A DNA stretch of 64,000 bases from Diadema setosum (Eukaryota > Echinodermata > Echinoidea > Diadematoida > Diadematidae): contig NC_092700.1 in NCBI RefSeq assembly GCF_964275005.1, positions 18,605,015-18,669,014 on the forward strand. The letters run 5' to 3'. Under the pieces are notes generated by a model. That model was not told the origin of the DNA. It ran no database searches and worked only from the letters and a program-made list of their open reading frames with translations. Below are positions 28,301-41,400 of the stretch, piece after piece (the first letter of the stretch is position 1; every line of letters starts with the position of its first letter). The position numbers and the translations under genes are program-made.

Positions 28301-31300
28301 AAATATTGTTGAAGTTTAATGTCAACAAAATCAATGCTAACCTAAGCACTGGCATCTTAGCAAATCATATGACGTCAGTAGGCTATGAAAATATTGGGTC
28401 CTGATGGGATAATAAATCCGATATCAAATTATCCCTGAATTTCCCTGGCCAGACGAGGAGGACAGTCATTCCCCTCCCACCGGGCTCCAACCCGGACCAC
28501 GACATCGACCTGCTGGACATTGGTCAGTATGCCCATGTTGAGGTAGAGGCAGTAGACATTGGTGGGGAGCCCGAGCCAGATGCCTGGCAGAGGAGTCTAC
28601 GTGTGTCAGATGTCGCGGGGGACTTCCGCGGCACGCTGCATGTTGGGGAAAACGACAGCGTGTGGATTGGGGAGAATTCTACCTCAAGGATTCCTTTTAG
28701 TCTTGTTGTGTATCAGGTATGTTCACGTTGTTAATTGTGAGGTCTGCTCTTATTATCCTGTGAGTTTCTTTTATCGTTCTACATTTATTCCACCCTCCAC
28801 ATATTTACTTGATAATTCATCACTACTTAAAGTACTTACCCAAAGTTGCAACTGTGGGCCCTAGAAAATCATGGTGGTGATTTGGCTCATTCAATACGAG
28901 CATGTGTGCTGTGTAATCCAAATGCCCAGCTTCAATTCCTGAGTCTAGCTTTAATAGCAATGTTGTTTGTAATCATACCATACCCTCTGGTAAGAACCAA
29001 AAGCACTCTGTTCCTCGGGACATAAAATGGAGGTCCCATATGTGAGAGAGTCTCAACTCATTAACGCAAGAGATCCTGTTACATTCATTTGTTGTGAAGA
29101 GTGTTTATCATAAAGTGGTCTGCCTCACACTGAATTGGACCCCATGGAAGACCAGCTAGTGCAAATGAATGTGGGCTCTCTAGCCATATTTTCAGATGGA
29201 AAATGAAACAAGCAATTAAATCAAATTTTCTACTTGGTGTTTGATCTCACAAATAAAGGGGAATATGTCTATCACCTGCATGCATTCATCTGTCTTCCAA
29301 CAGAATGGCACAGTCCAATTGCCACCAATTTCCCTCTTCCAAGAGGTGGATCTGACACTTCTCGGGGGTAGTGTTGAGGGTGTGGCTACCCTGGAAATTG
29401 GCAAGAACGCCCTGATGACCTTTGACCCCATGGCACGTGTCAATGCCGAGGCGGCTAGCGAGATGTACCTCGACTCCTTGCTAGTGCTCGGGGGCGGAGC
29501 GCTACAGTTCACGGGAAGCGTCTCGGCCAATCAGGAGCTCGGAATGAAGCTCAGTGGGAAGCTGTTGGTGCGAGGGGGCGGAGTCATGCGGGCCAACAAG
29601 CTGTCAGTCACAGGTTTGTCGATAAAGTCTGGTGTGAAAGGATCAACATTACTGTCGGTTTTACTTGACGGTGTGTTTGTCTCTTCTGCAAAGCAGAATC
29701 AACTCTGGTTAATGTCAACTTGATAATTAAAACACCCCACAAAGAGTTGTGTTAATACTAAACACATTTCCTTACCTAAGTATAGACCCAATAAACTTGT
29801 TGTCAACATGAATATAGCTCTAGTTTGCAGAGTACATGTATATTGTATGACGAGGCACTTCTTCATGTTACAATGTGTAAGATGAATGTTTAATCAATAA
29901 GAACATTATCATTGATTATGTGCCTGTTACAACATTATGTTGCCTGTTCCAATATCGCACATTTTGCAGAATAAACTTTTCAGAAGAAACAACAGTAGAT
30001 TTTTTTAAAAAATAAAAGATGAATATACATAAGGCAAATACAACAAAAGCATTTGCAGTTATAGTTTCTAAGCTTACAAGTATCATTTCAGACTTCTCCA
30101 CTTCAGATAAGATGTTACCTTCAGTATTTGTGTATTCTTTTGGGACAATGCATGCCTGGAGACCAACCACCAAAAATACAATGATTTGGTGCCTGAGTAT
30201 TGATAATGATAAATGACTTATTTACGAATTGGCTGGTTGTGAATTTTGGGATATTTAATTCTGGAGTCAAAAGGGGCCTGAGCTTTCAATCCTTGCACAA
30301 TCTTCGTCAGAGGCAAAATGACAAACAGGCAGGGACAGCAATCACATATAAGGACTACATACAACAAGAACAGTCAGGGGAGGGCTAGGGACCCATAACA
30401 AAGAAAACAAAAGGGGTGGGTTGGAGGTCAGGGCCAACAGGTAAAGGGAGGGCGATTAAAGGAGGGTGGACAGACAAAAGGCAGAGGAAGGTCAGTGATG
30501 ATCCAGAGGACCATGGGGGGGGGGGGGGGGGCAACCTTTGAAGGATAAAGGATGAATAGGGAGGCAACATCAAACATGATGAGGAACAACAGAGGGATAA
30601 AGAAAGGAAAAGAGTGAAATAGCAACGGCAAAATTGGGGTAGGGGGCTGAGCAGGCAGGGAGCCCTAACCTGGTGTACCAAGGGGCAACAATATGAAAGT
30701 AAGAGTCAACCAACTCATGCAAGTTGTCAAATATATCAAAGTGTATATATATATAAAAAATATTGTATTCTGATACATTTCCTTTGATATTGCTCTCAAA
30801 GGAAGCTATGGTATGGCACTGTTTAACAATGTGGTTTATCGAAAATTCTTGCCATGATTTCAGCAGATGAGTGTACATTGACAACCTGAGACTGATCCAG
30901 GAGAAGGTTTAGTTCTTGGTATGACTCTAAACAAGACTAGACTCTGTGTAAGAAGCAAGTAATGAGTACAAATTGTATGAGGAAAACCATGAAAATGAAT
31001 TGCTTGCTTTGATTCAAACAGCTGGAGACATTGAAATTGATCAGGATGCTACAGTGGACGTCAGTGGCCGGGGCTGGCCGGCAGGTATGGGCCCGGGGCT
31101 AGGCACCTTTGGACTTCTTGGAGGATCCGGTGCCTCTCATGGGGGCCGAGGTGGCAAGGGCGCTGGTACCGGGTCCAGTAGCCCCGCCTATGGGGATGTG
31201 ACACGCCCCATGGAACATGGTAGTGGGGGAAGTCTCCTCAGTGGAACAGTTCAAGTAAGTCATTGATATGGTATGGTATTAATATGGGTTTATTGCCACT

Positions 31301-34300
31301 TGTTTGGTCTGCTATCAATTCCATATAATGCCCATTTGGTCTAATCTTTACTTGGTCTAATGCCCAGTTTGGCTAATTGTCTTTTCGTCAAATGACCAGA
31401 TGGTGAAATTGCAATTTTGTCTCCTTGGATTTTTTCCCATTTTGTCTAATAATTAGACCAAATGGACATAGCCCATCTGGTAGTAGACCAGCTGGTAATG
31501 AGGCCAAGTGGCAATTGGACTAAACGAAATGTTTGTAGATGAAACGGGATAAGACCATGTGGGTTGAGACTAAATTGCTATAAGACAAAGTGGGAGTGGA
31601 CCAAGTGATAAATCACCTTACTACTTGTATGAAGGAATACATGTACCTTACTTTTTTTTCAAATTTTACCTCAGAAGATTTCACTGAAAGTCCAAGAGGT
31701 TTTTACTCTGTCAAATATCCTCTATACTGACAGGTGACACAATATTTGCTCCTGCGACAATTGCTCCAGTCATGTTTTCTCCAAGGATTAAGGGTTAAGG
31801 TTAGGGTTGTGATGGGTTTTAGGTTTGATATGATGTGAGGATTAAGGTTAGGGTTAGGGTTATGTTTGTGGGTAGAATTTGTGTTTGGCTCTATTAGAGG
31901 AAATCCACCCCAAAAATGCATAAACTTCAAAATAAAAAGAGAACTATTCCCTCCATCATGATAAAAAAAAATGACAAAAACTGGGTAGTAAGTAAGGAAG
32001 ATGTGACATACATGCATTGAAATTTCACACTTTTTCTGAAAGCTTTGTTCTACCAGACCTTATGAATACTCAAATGAGCAAGTTTATGATGTCATATCCT
32101 CATAATTTTTCATGCATGTTGTATATGAAAATTGGAAAAATTCTTATTTTTAGCTAATACAAGTAAGAGTATGTTCCTATACCAAGTGAAGGTATATCAG
32201 AGTTTAACACTTGTTCTTTGGTATTTAGGGTGGTTTTTAAGGCAAGTTTTATATTCAAACAACTGAAATATGAGATTTTTGTGATTTCTGTATATGAAAT
32301 GAATAAGAAATTGCGAGAGCATGATATTGTCAACTTGCTACTTTGAATATTCGTAACTACTGGTCAAGAAGTGTCTTCCAGAAAATTGTGAAATTTCTTA
32401 ATGTCGTAACTTCCTTGAGTTATTTTTTATCCGATTTTGATAATTTTTGCACTGTTCTGCAGGGGATTTTTTTTCTCTTTCTTATGAAATTGATAACATT
32501 TTGGGCTGGATTCTTCTTTAATAGCGTACAGATATTTAATGTGAGCAATTGTCGGAGGAGCAAATACAATTGTATCTTGGAGCCGTATGTACATCATGAA
32601 TTATATTGATAACCGATTTACAGACGTCCAGCGGCGGTGGAGTTGTTAGTTTCCATGCAAGGCATAATTTTCTAATGGATGGAGAGATTCAGGCCAGCGG
32701 AAGGGACGCCAACCAGCTCAGGACGGGCGGAGGAAGCGGAGGAAGTGTTTGGCTCTCAGGGGCAACCGTTACAGGTATGCACTACAAAAATATGTGACCC
32801 GCTACAACATAAGGATCCTAAAGTCGCTGACGGCAGAGCCGAGAAAATCGAGTGTGAAGTCGCATCATCAAAATTGGTCAAAACAATCTGATTTCAGTTT
32901 TGGGTATACTTTTGTAGTCTTTTGTTCTGTTTTGTCTATCATCTGCCAAAATTTCGAAGCTAAATGATCAAAGGAAAGGCAAGAAATAAGCGTTTTTCTG
33001 GGCCATGATTTTCCGACTTTCAACGTAACAGAAACGGGTCTAGGGCAATTACCCCCTGGGCAATTACCCCGGACCCTTCCCCTGTCCCTAATCCTAATCC
33101 TAATCCTGAAACTAATCCTAACCATAACCCAAACTCCTAACACTAAACCCAACCCTAACCCTAATCTTAACTCTAACCTTACAACTAACCAGTATTTAGC
33201 CGGGGGGGGGGGGGTAATTGCCCGGATACGAACAGAAACGTGTCCGAAGATTTGGATTTAGCACCGCAGCTAGACTCCGCCCCTAGCTACGAGGGAGTGA
33301 TCTTATTGGTCAGTGTGTGGCATCCTGATTGGTGGTGCATAGACTGCTGGCGCTAAGCTTGAATGAACGTAACTGAGGTCGCTACGAGCATGCCTTCTAT
33401 TGTCAAGCGGTGAAAACTGTGCCTTCCCTTGATCATGATAGTGTCGGGAGGAAAACTTTGAAGGCGTTTTTCTCGAAACTCTGATTTCCTCAACTACTTG
33501 ACATGTGCTCATAAAATCATCAATATATCTGCAACCAAATACTTTGATTAGTTTGTGCTATATATGAAATTAAAGTAGAAGAGTAAGGGAATAATGTCAT
33601 GTCATTTTCAGAAAATTGTCCTTCCCCGACTTTCGGATCCTTTTGTTGTAGTGGGTCACATATGTACATAAACCATGGACACCTGCCAGAGTTTATTCAG
33701 GACTCGTCCTCGAGGGGTTAATATGTATGTGTTAGGGTATATGTATTATATTATATGTATACATAGTGTGTAATATCATACCTTGGAAGTGGGCTTAAAG
33801 TTATACCAAGCTTATTGGCCCCTTTGCACCAATAAAGATGATTAATTTCTGTGTGATAGGCTCTGTGCAGGTGGAGTACATGGACAATATTGAAAACGTC
33901 ATCCTAGTTTAAGTCATCTGGTCTTAAAGGGAATGTAAACCCAAAGAGCAATGTGGATTGAGTAAAAGCATTAACTTTAGTAGAACACATCAGTGAAAGT
34001 TTGAGGAAAATCGGACGATCGATGCAAAAGTTATGAATTTTTAAAGTTTTGGTGTTGGAACCGCTGGATGAGGAGACTACTAGAGGTTATGACGTATGAG
34101 TGGACAACGATATAAAGAAAATATAAAAGGAATTCCACAAAAATTTACTTTTCTAGCAAAATGAAAGAGTACTTGACAAACAGCTTTCAGAAAGCAGGGG
34201 GAATAATTGCTACCCCTAACATATCTCAGTATCAAGTTGATGGAATGTGTAATTTTCATGAAATATGAATTTTTATTAAATTCCCTTTATATTTTCTTCA

Positions 34301-37300
34301 TATTGTAGTCTACTCATACGTCATAACCTCTAGTAGTCTCCTTACCCAGCAGTTCCAATACCAAAACTTTAATAATTCATAACTTTTGCATCGATTGCCC
34401 AATTTTCCTCAAACTTTCACTGATGTGTTTTACTAATGTCACTGCTTTCACTCAACCCACATTGCTCTTTGGGTTTACGTTCCCTTTAACTGTCCTAAAG
34501 TTCTACCCTTTAGATTTGTGATGAATGTCTTGATTGACATGCTCTCTACTACATAAGCTGTTAGACCATTACCTTTCAGTTATCACTCTATGAGAAAAAG
34601 AGGATCGCTTTAACCTTTATGCTTCTTCAAAATCTTAAATCGATGTCCTCTTGTTCGGCTGCCAGTTGAAAAGTCAAAGAAGTCAGTTGACTAGAGATCA
34701 TCTATATACCCTGTGCAATTTTGTAGGTTTGCTTCATGTCTGATCTATCATGTTTGTAGGCCAGTGAGGATAGCTTTAGGTTTCAAGCCATGATGCGTAC
34801 TGCAGACGTCGGAAGGGATGCATTTCTCACATATGTACATGTATATGAAGATGTTTATCTGTGTTCTCCACTGATACTATTTATTTGGTAAAAACATGAA
34901 TTTAGGCATAGATTATTGATTTATGACCCATTGGTTTTCAGGGTGTCGATGTCCAAGTAGTTTATTGAATAATTGTTTTTTTTTTTTTTATACTGAAGTT
35001 AGGTTTCCTGTTGCACTGTTTACATTTGGAGAATTTTCCTAAATGATTCACAAAGTTCTCAATGCATTAATTTTAAACCTCATTTCCTGAAACATTGTGA
35101 GCCTTAATAAGCAAATGCATGCAGGAAGCTATCGTTTGGGATTTCTTTGGGTTCTTTTGTCAGAGCAAACAAACAAACAAGAAGAAACAAAACCAGACAA
35201 AGAAACACAAACACTCTAAACAGCAAGAGCAAAACAAAAGTTTGGAGCGATGCAAACATTTTCTGAGTGATAGACATAACAAATCGTTATCAGTGATTTT
35301 CAATGATAAAGTAGAAAGAATGAGGGCATTGTTATTCTTCACTTTGTTAGAATACCCACTGTATGTCGGTAAGAATCAACAACTTTCCTCTGATGTTAGA
35401 ACACGTACAAACACACACACACTTTCTCACAGAGCAGACAGTATCACCAAGTCAAATTAATCTTGTGTTCTCTGTGCTGTGAAATTGAGCCATGTCACTT
35501 TCATATCCTATCTCTCCATGTAGGTCGAGGACGCATCGTGTCGGACGGTGGGGACGCCACCTGCGTTCCAGACTGCAACAAGTGCGACGCCGAGCTCCGC
35601 TGCCTCGAGTGCACCAACTCCAAGTTCTGGATAGACTACAACTGCGTCGACTCCTGCTCCAACCCAGACAACAGGAGGTACAGAAGTTGGTACTGTTATA
35701 GGCATCCTTATGAGGATGGGTGTGAGGTTGGAAGGTACTGCAGAGGAGAAACTGATGGTGGCATAAAGGTATGTAGGCATGAAAGCTGTTGTTTTGACAG
35801 ATTAACCCTCCATGTGCCACATTCACCTGCCCGACTCTGTGGACGGCGTGCCAAGTTTGCATATTTTGCTCAATCGCGCAAGTACCCGCTTAAACCGATC
35901 GATAAATCACCAAATGCCACAATGCAATGAAAGCACCACTCACAGTTTCATTCCTGTTGCATGAACAGGTGTGTACTAGCTTACATTATGTGGTGATTAG
36001 ATATCAAGCGGTGCTACCTATTGGATTTGCGAATAAATTTTTTTGTCACTGTTTTGAGTGCAAAAGTTATGCCAAGAAAATAATGTACAGTGCAGCTACT
36101 GGTCATTTGAAAAAACAAAATCATATCTTTGTCATAAAATTCACATCAAATCAAAGCTTGGCAATTTCTCTATAACTTTTTACATTACATGTCAGGCATA
36201 GCAAAAATTTATAAAAAGTTACATAGAATGGAAAAAAAAAGAATGTTTTCCTAAAGCATGCCTTTGTTGCAGCCTCAGAATAATGTGGCAAATGGGGGGG
36301 GGGGGGGGAGGGGTTAACACTGTGGTGCGTGAAGAGTTAACCAACTACATTATGTATTTGAAATATGATTACAGCAGCACGTACAAAATGTGTACTATAA
36401 TCACGAAGCCAGAAATGCAGCTGCTAACACGACTGCAGTTATGCATAATCCATATTTGCATTTAGATATGTTTGATGAAATGACCATGTAACATAACCAT
36501 GCAGAACTACCAAGGTTTATATTTCCTTATTTTATCCAAGGGTGTTGAGAAAGTGTTAGATATGAATGTGCATTGCAGATATGTGTAGAGTGCAGTTAGC
36601 TTCTCCTTAATAGAGCCCTTCATAATTATAAGCTCTTTGATGTCAATACTGCATACAGAAGTATGTGGGATAACTTACAAACATCTGTTACACTAGGATC
36701 CTAAATCAAAATTGGGTTTCATTTTTTTCAAGAGCACTATTTTTATCTGTTAAAGATTGAAATAAAACTGAACAAAGTTGAAGTCTTTGCAGTGTTATTA
36801 TATATGATAGGAATTGGGCAACATGTTCCTTTATGAGCTCATTGCCTAAACTTACATGTCTGCTTATATTCTTGAGCTGTTTATTTGGTTTGAGGCAAAT
36901 AGCATCTCTACAGTTTAAAAATGTGTCAGTGAGTACATTCTTCCGAATTATAGTGTGCATTCTGTGTAGATTTCATAAACCCCAGAGTATTTGGTTCAGG
37001 ATGAGTAAGATTAGATTTGATATATCAAAGCATCTATGGGGCTTATAGTATAGAAATAGCGCACGGCACGGAGTGCGATAGTGTAAGTGCAGTGCACGCG
37101 AGGTTTCTTTAGATAGGTGCCGCCTCTGCGTACGAGCCATTAGGCGAGGACGCAGTGCGCACCATCTGAAGAAACCGAGCGTCCACTGCATTTACATTGT
37201 CACACAACGGAACAACTATTTCTTTTATGAAATAGCGATTTTTTATGAATATCCCCCCCCCCCCAAGAAAAAATAGAAACAGCATTATACACAATGAATG

Positions 37301-38425
37301 ATAGACAACTTTCGGCAACGCGATAACGTCAGGTGACAGCAGTCTAAAGGCCACCTCACACTGCGATTCTCGCGATACGATGGGATGCATGTGGCATTAT
37401 TGGGATGGGATAGTCCCGTTTACACATTCACAGTTTATGATAAGGAGGTGTATACTGAGCTTGAACCCCAGCAGATTTGAAGCTCCTCCTTCCGGCTTGC
37501 ATACACTTTTGTAGGAAATTGGAGGTGGTGGATCGGGTGGACGCATCGCAGTGCATGCAACCGTCAGAAACACCTTCCGTGGCGTCCTGCAAGCCTATGG
37601 CGGCCAGAGCCAGCTGGAGCAGGGTGCGGCGGGCACCATCTTCACCAGCACCGTCATCTCAAACGTTACCCAGAGGACCCTCCTCGTCCACAACAAAGAC
37701 TTCCAGCCGATCCAGGAGTTTCTGCCGGACAATCGTGATCTGGACAGCAGTCGCACGTACGTCTTTGCCAATCCTGACGACCCACCCTTGCGTTTGGAGC
37801 GCCTAGATGTCAGAGGTCGCGCGCATGTGGTCTTCGGGAGTACCTCTGATGCAGCAGGGGAGATCTGGTGTGGCGAGGTTGTCGGTGACGGTTCTGGTCT
37901 CTTGCACATCACTCCGGATGCTTCTTTGCACATCTCTGGCTCAACTTCTGTGTTTCCCGTGGCGTTCAGGAGCTACAGAAACTCGTTCCTGGGCCTTCCA
38001 AATGGTGCGTATGGTGCTATTGTTGTGATCCTGCAGGTGCCTTATCATGATTCGTTTAGTAGTTTTTCCACTTCTGCAAACTGTATATGCTATTATTATT
38101 TCAAGGGTGTTTCATTTAATTCAAATTTTCATCAAGCTTGACAATCACATGCAAGCTCAGAGACTTTTAAGATTTTGATGCTTTCACATACTTGTAAAAC
38201 CAGAATCATTAGAGTTCAGACACATGAAATATCCCCAGATTGAAATGTATTCAGCGTGTTGCTTAGTTTGGTGGTAATTTGAGCATACAATGTAACTCTA
38301 AAAATGTATAGATTAAGTTTAAATCATCTTCAGCTGCAATGAATCAGACATTAGAGCTAGATAACAATTACCTGTTCAGCCATCCAAAAAATGTTGGAGA
38401 AGCTCAAAGGAGAGTTTGTGATATT

Positions 38426-38459
<34 letters not shown>

Positions 38460-41400
38460 AGTTTGGTTTTGAAGAATCGCTTACTAAGATGTGTAAGCTG
38501 CTTCCCATTGTGTGTTTACAAATGTGGCTTCGGCATCTCTATTTTTTCAGTAACATATCTGAGTGACCTGGTCCATAATAAGATCTATGTGGAGGGAACT
38601 CTTGATGACCTACAGGATTTGACCATTGGATCTGGAATCCAAGTCCTTGTCCAAGATCAGGTAAGCCCATAGTCCACTGTCATCATGAGTATGATTTGTT
38701 TTTTGTTTGTTCGTTCATTTGTTTGTTTTGTATCATACATGCTTGCATCTTTTGCATATATGTCATATAAGAAAACTTATTTATTTTTCCATTAAATTGT
38801 ACACTCAAAAGACATTTTGTCAAAAGACAAACAATTCTCTTGTAAGTGCTGTAAATGTCAATTTGACATGATTTCTAGTTCAGGGTCATATAGCATTTGA
38901 AGAGTTTTATCATAAAGTGAGCAAGTGCCCTTAGGAATAAAGCTGCTAAAAACACAAAGAAAATGATTAGAATATACAGGATTTTTTTTTTTTTTTTGTT
39001 GCCATAACTTCAAGAATATTCCATTTTATGTTACAAGTGACGGATCACTGAAAAGATTTTTTATTTTGCTCTTTCTAATGAAAGAAAATATATTTGAAAG
39101 TGGCACTCAGCCCATTTTGCAGAAACTCTTCATTTGTACGAGGACTCTGCGATATGATATAAGTGAAAAACAAGAAGCCAAAAGAAAGTGGAGTAACCTG
39201 TCTCTTTTGTGAACCAAGACCATTACCCCTTGGACCCCTTGGAAGACCAGCACGACCATAAAGGCTGAACTGAGCAGGGCAATCCATCCTTTTATCTTCA
39301 GTTTTCTATTCCAATTTATTTGTATCATTATTACTTTATGATTTTACAGTGAATAAATAAACAAACAACAAACCATTAAACAGTGTAAGTGTTAGATCAG
39401 TAGTCTTGCTTCAGACATCCAGTGACTGGCTGATATAAGAAAAAGTGTAAGACTGCAAACAAGACTAATTCTAATGCACTCCCTTTAATGATAGTCAAAT
39501 TCTTTATTTTGCATCATGGTCTGTTAGGGGAGATCAGCAGAACTCCCAGCCCAGAGTCTGGGCATGAACTCGCTGCGGATCCTTGCCGACGGACTGCTCA
39601 GTTCTCACTACAGCCCTTCTCTTGAATTCGACGACATCGACCGTCCATCCTTGATGCTGGAGCTCACTGATTCTCTCCATCTTTTACCAGGTGGACAACT
39701 TCAGGTGAGACATGCCGATTGGTTGTGGGATGGGAGACTAGTCTTCACCGTGGTGCTTATTTTGAACAGTAGCAAAATATGAATGTGGAAGTTATTCAGA
39801 AGCGAAAAAAAGTGCTACACTACAAACAGCGTTAGCAGTTCAAGTACTTGGCTATGCAAGGTTCATTGTGTCTGAACTCTCCATTGATTTGATAGTACGA
39901 ACATCTTGGCAGGTGAACGCATCCACTTCAATCTACCAGTCGTCTACAATGCGAGAAAAAAAAATATATATTCGTGTGATGTGCCGACAAATAAATGTTC
40001 TACTTCTGTGGCTGCTAAACATGATAAAATATTTCCACTTGGGACTATTGGGCTGCTGGTGTTATGTAACAGTATGTAAGACATGTTGTTTTTGTTTTGT
40101 TTTGTGTTTTTTTTTTTCTGGTGGAGATTTCACTAGATACCACAGATGTGTGGTTTAACGATTCTCACTCTAGTCTGTAACTATTATGATAGCATTGTGT
40201 TAAACACAAAGAACAATTGTTCAAAGATTTGGAGTAGGAACTTCAGTGTTTCCTCTTTCTGGCAGGGAAATTGGATCGATGTGACGGCAGGCCGAATTGT
40301 GGAGGTCGATTCTGCTGGGGTCATCGACGTGAGTGGTCAGAGTCCTGTCAGGCCTACAGACTTCGAAAGCGGTTACCATGGAAACACAGGTAAATTGTCC
40401 TGCCTTTTAATGTCCATACCTCTTTCTTCTTCTTTTTTTTTTTTTTTTTTGGTAACCCCTATACTTAAGGTATTATCGAAGACAGCTGACAGCTTAGATG
40501 GGAAACTTTTAGGAGAAATGAAAGTCTGTTCTCTTGAAAAGAAAATGAACCACATACATTGTATATCTTTTGAAAGCATCATATTTCTCATCGTTGAACT
40601 GAACTGGAACTTAGCATTTTCTCAGTAAAGAAAACAGAACATTCTGCTTACTGAATATCTCTCAATTTTCCAGATAGTTCTCTTACTTGAACTGCTTGGA
40701 AGCAAGAACAATTTTTCAACGCACAACAGACATGAGTGACCCGAGTTTGTGGTATCCAAACTTGTGACATCGCACTTCGTAGGTGTGATACAGTTGCCGT
40801 GTCACAGATGGAACCACCTCCCCGATTTAGACTTCTCTTGATAGTTGTATTCGCCTCTTCGCAGTTGGAGATTAAAGGCCACACACTGGTTAAATTAATA
40901 GAACATATAATTTCACTTTGCTTCCAGGATCATCCGGTGGCAGTCTTGGTGGGACCGGAGGACGCAGCTACGACCAGTCCATTCCGGCTCCTCCGAGGGG
41001 GTCTGTGTTTTACCCCCGTGACTTTGGTAGCTGTGGAGGGCAGACCGACGGGGGAGCCATTGGCTACGGAGGGGGTGTCATCTCCTTGAGTGCGAGGAAG
41101 GTTGACCTTAATGGCAAGCTTCTGGCAAATGGTGCATCGTCTACCGGTGGCCGAAATGGTGGAGGAAGCGGAGGCTCGGTTCTTGTTGATGGTATCAGCA
41201 AACATTTTTATAAAACATTTTTCTGCTGTAAAACAAAGTTATGAATGGACCCTAATTGCCACCGCAAAGATTGATGGAAATATTAAGGAATGAATGGTTT
41301 CCCTTTGTATAAAACCAAATTCAAAGTTTATCAAATGTTGGGCAGGTACATGTAGATGGCACATGCACTATGCAGAGCTTGCGCTGCGGAAAGAGTTTTT

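Noticed and set aside
30385..30884. Minus-strand frames of about 100 residues
   Set aside because: Within a dispersed repeat; the inverted copy at 18960-19388 does not preserve the frame.
31790..31865. Chromosome end
   Set aside because: The GGTTAGGG run is short, internal to a small element, and flanked by exons of the same gene on both sides.
34928..35460. Lys/Gln-rich plus-strand frame before exon 27
   Set aside because: AAAC/AAAG-rich low-complexity sequence, with no acceptor or phase match to exon 27.
40146..40265. Extension of exon 31 upstream through an open frame from 40146
   Set aside because: The TTTCTGGCAG acceptor at 40265 and phase 0 entry give the block F strand; the upstream part lacks the module pattern.
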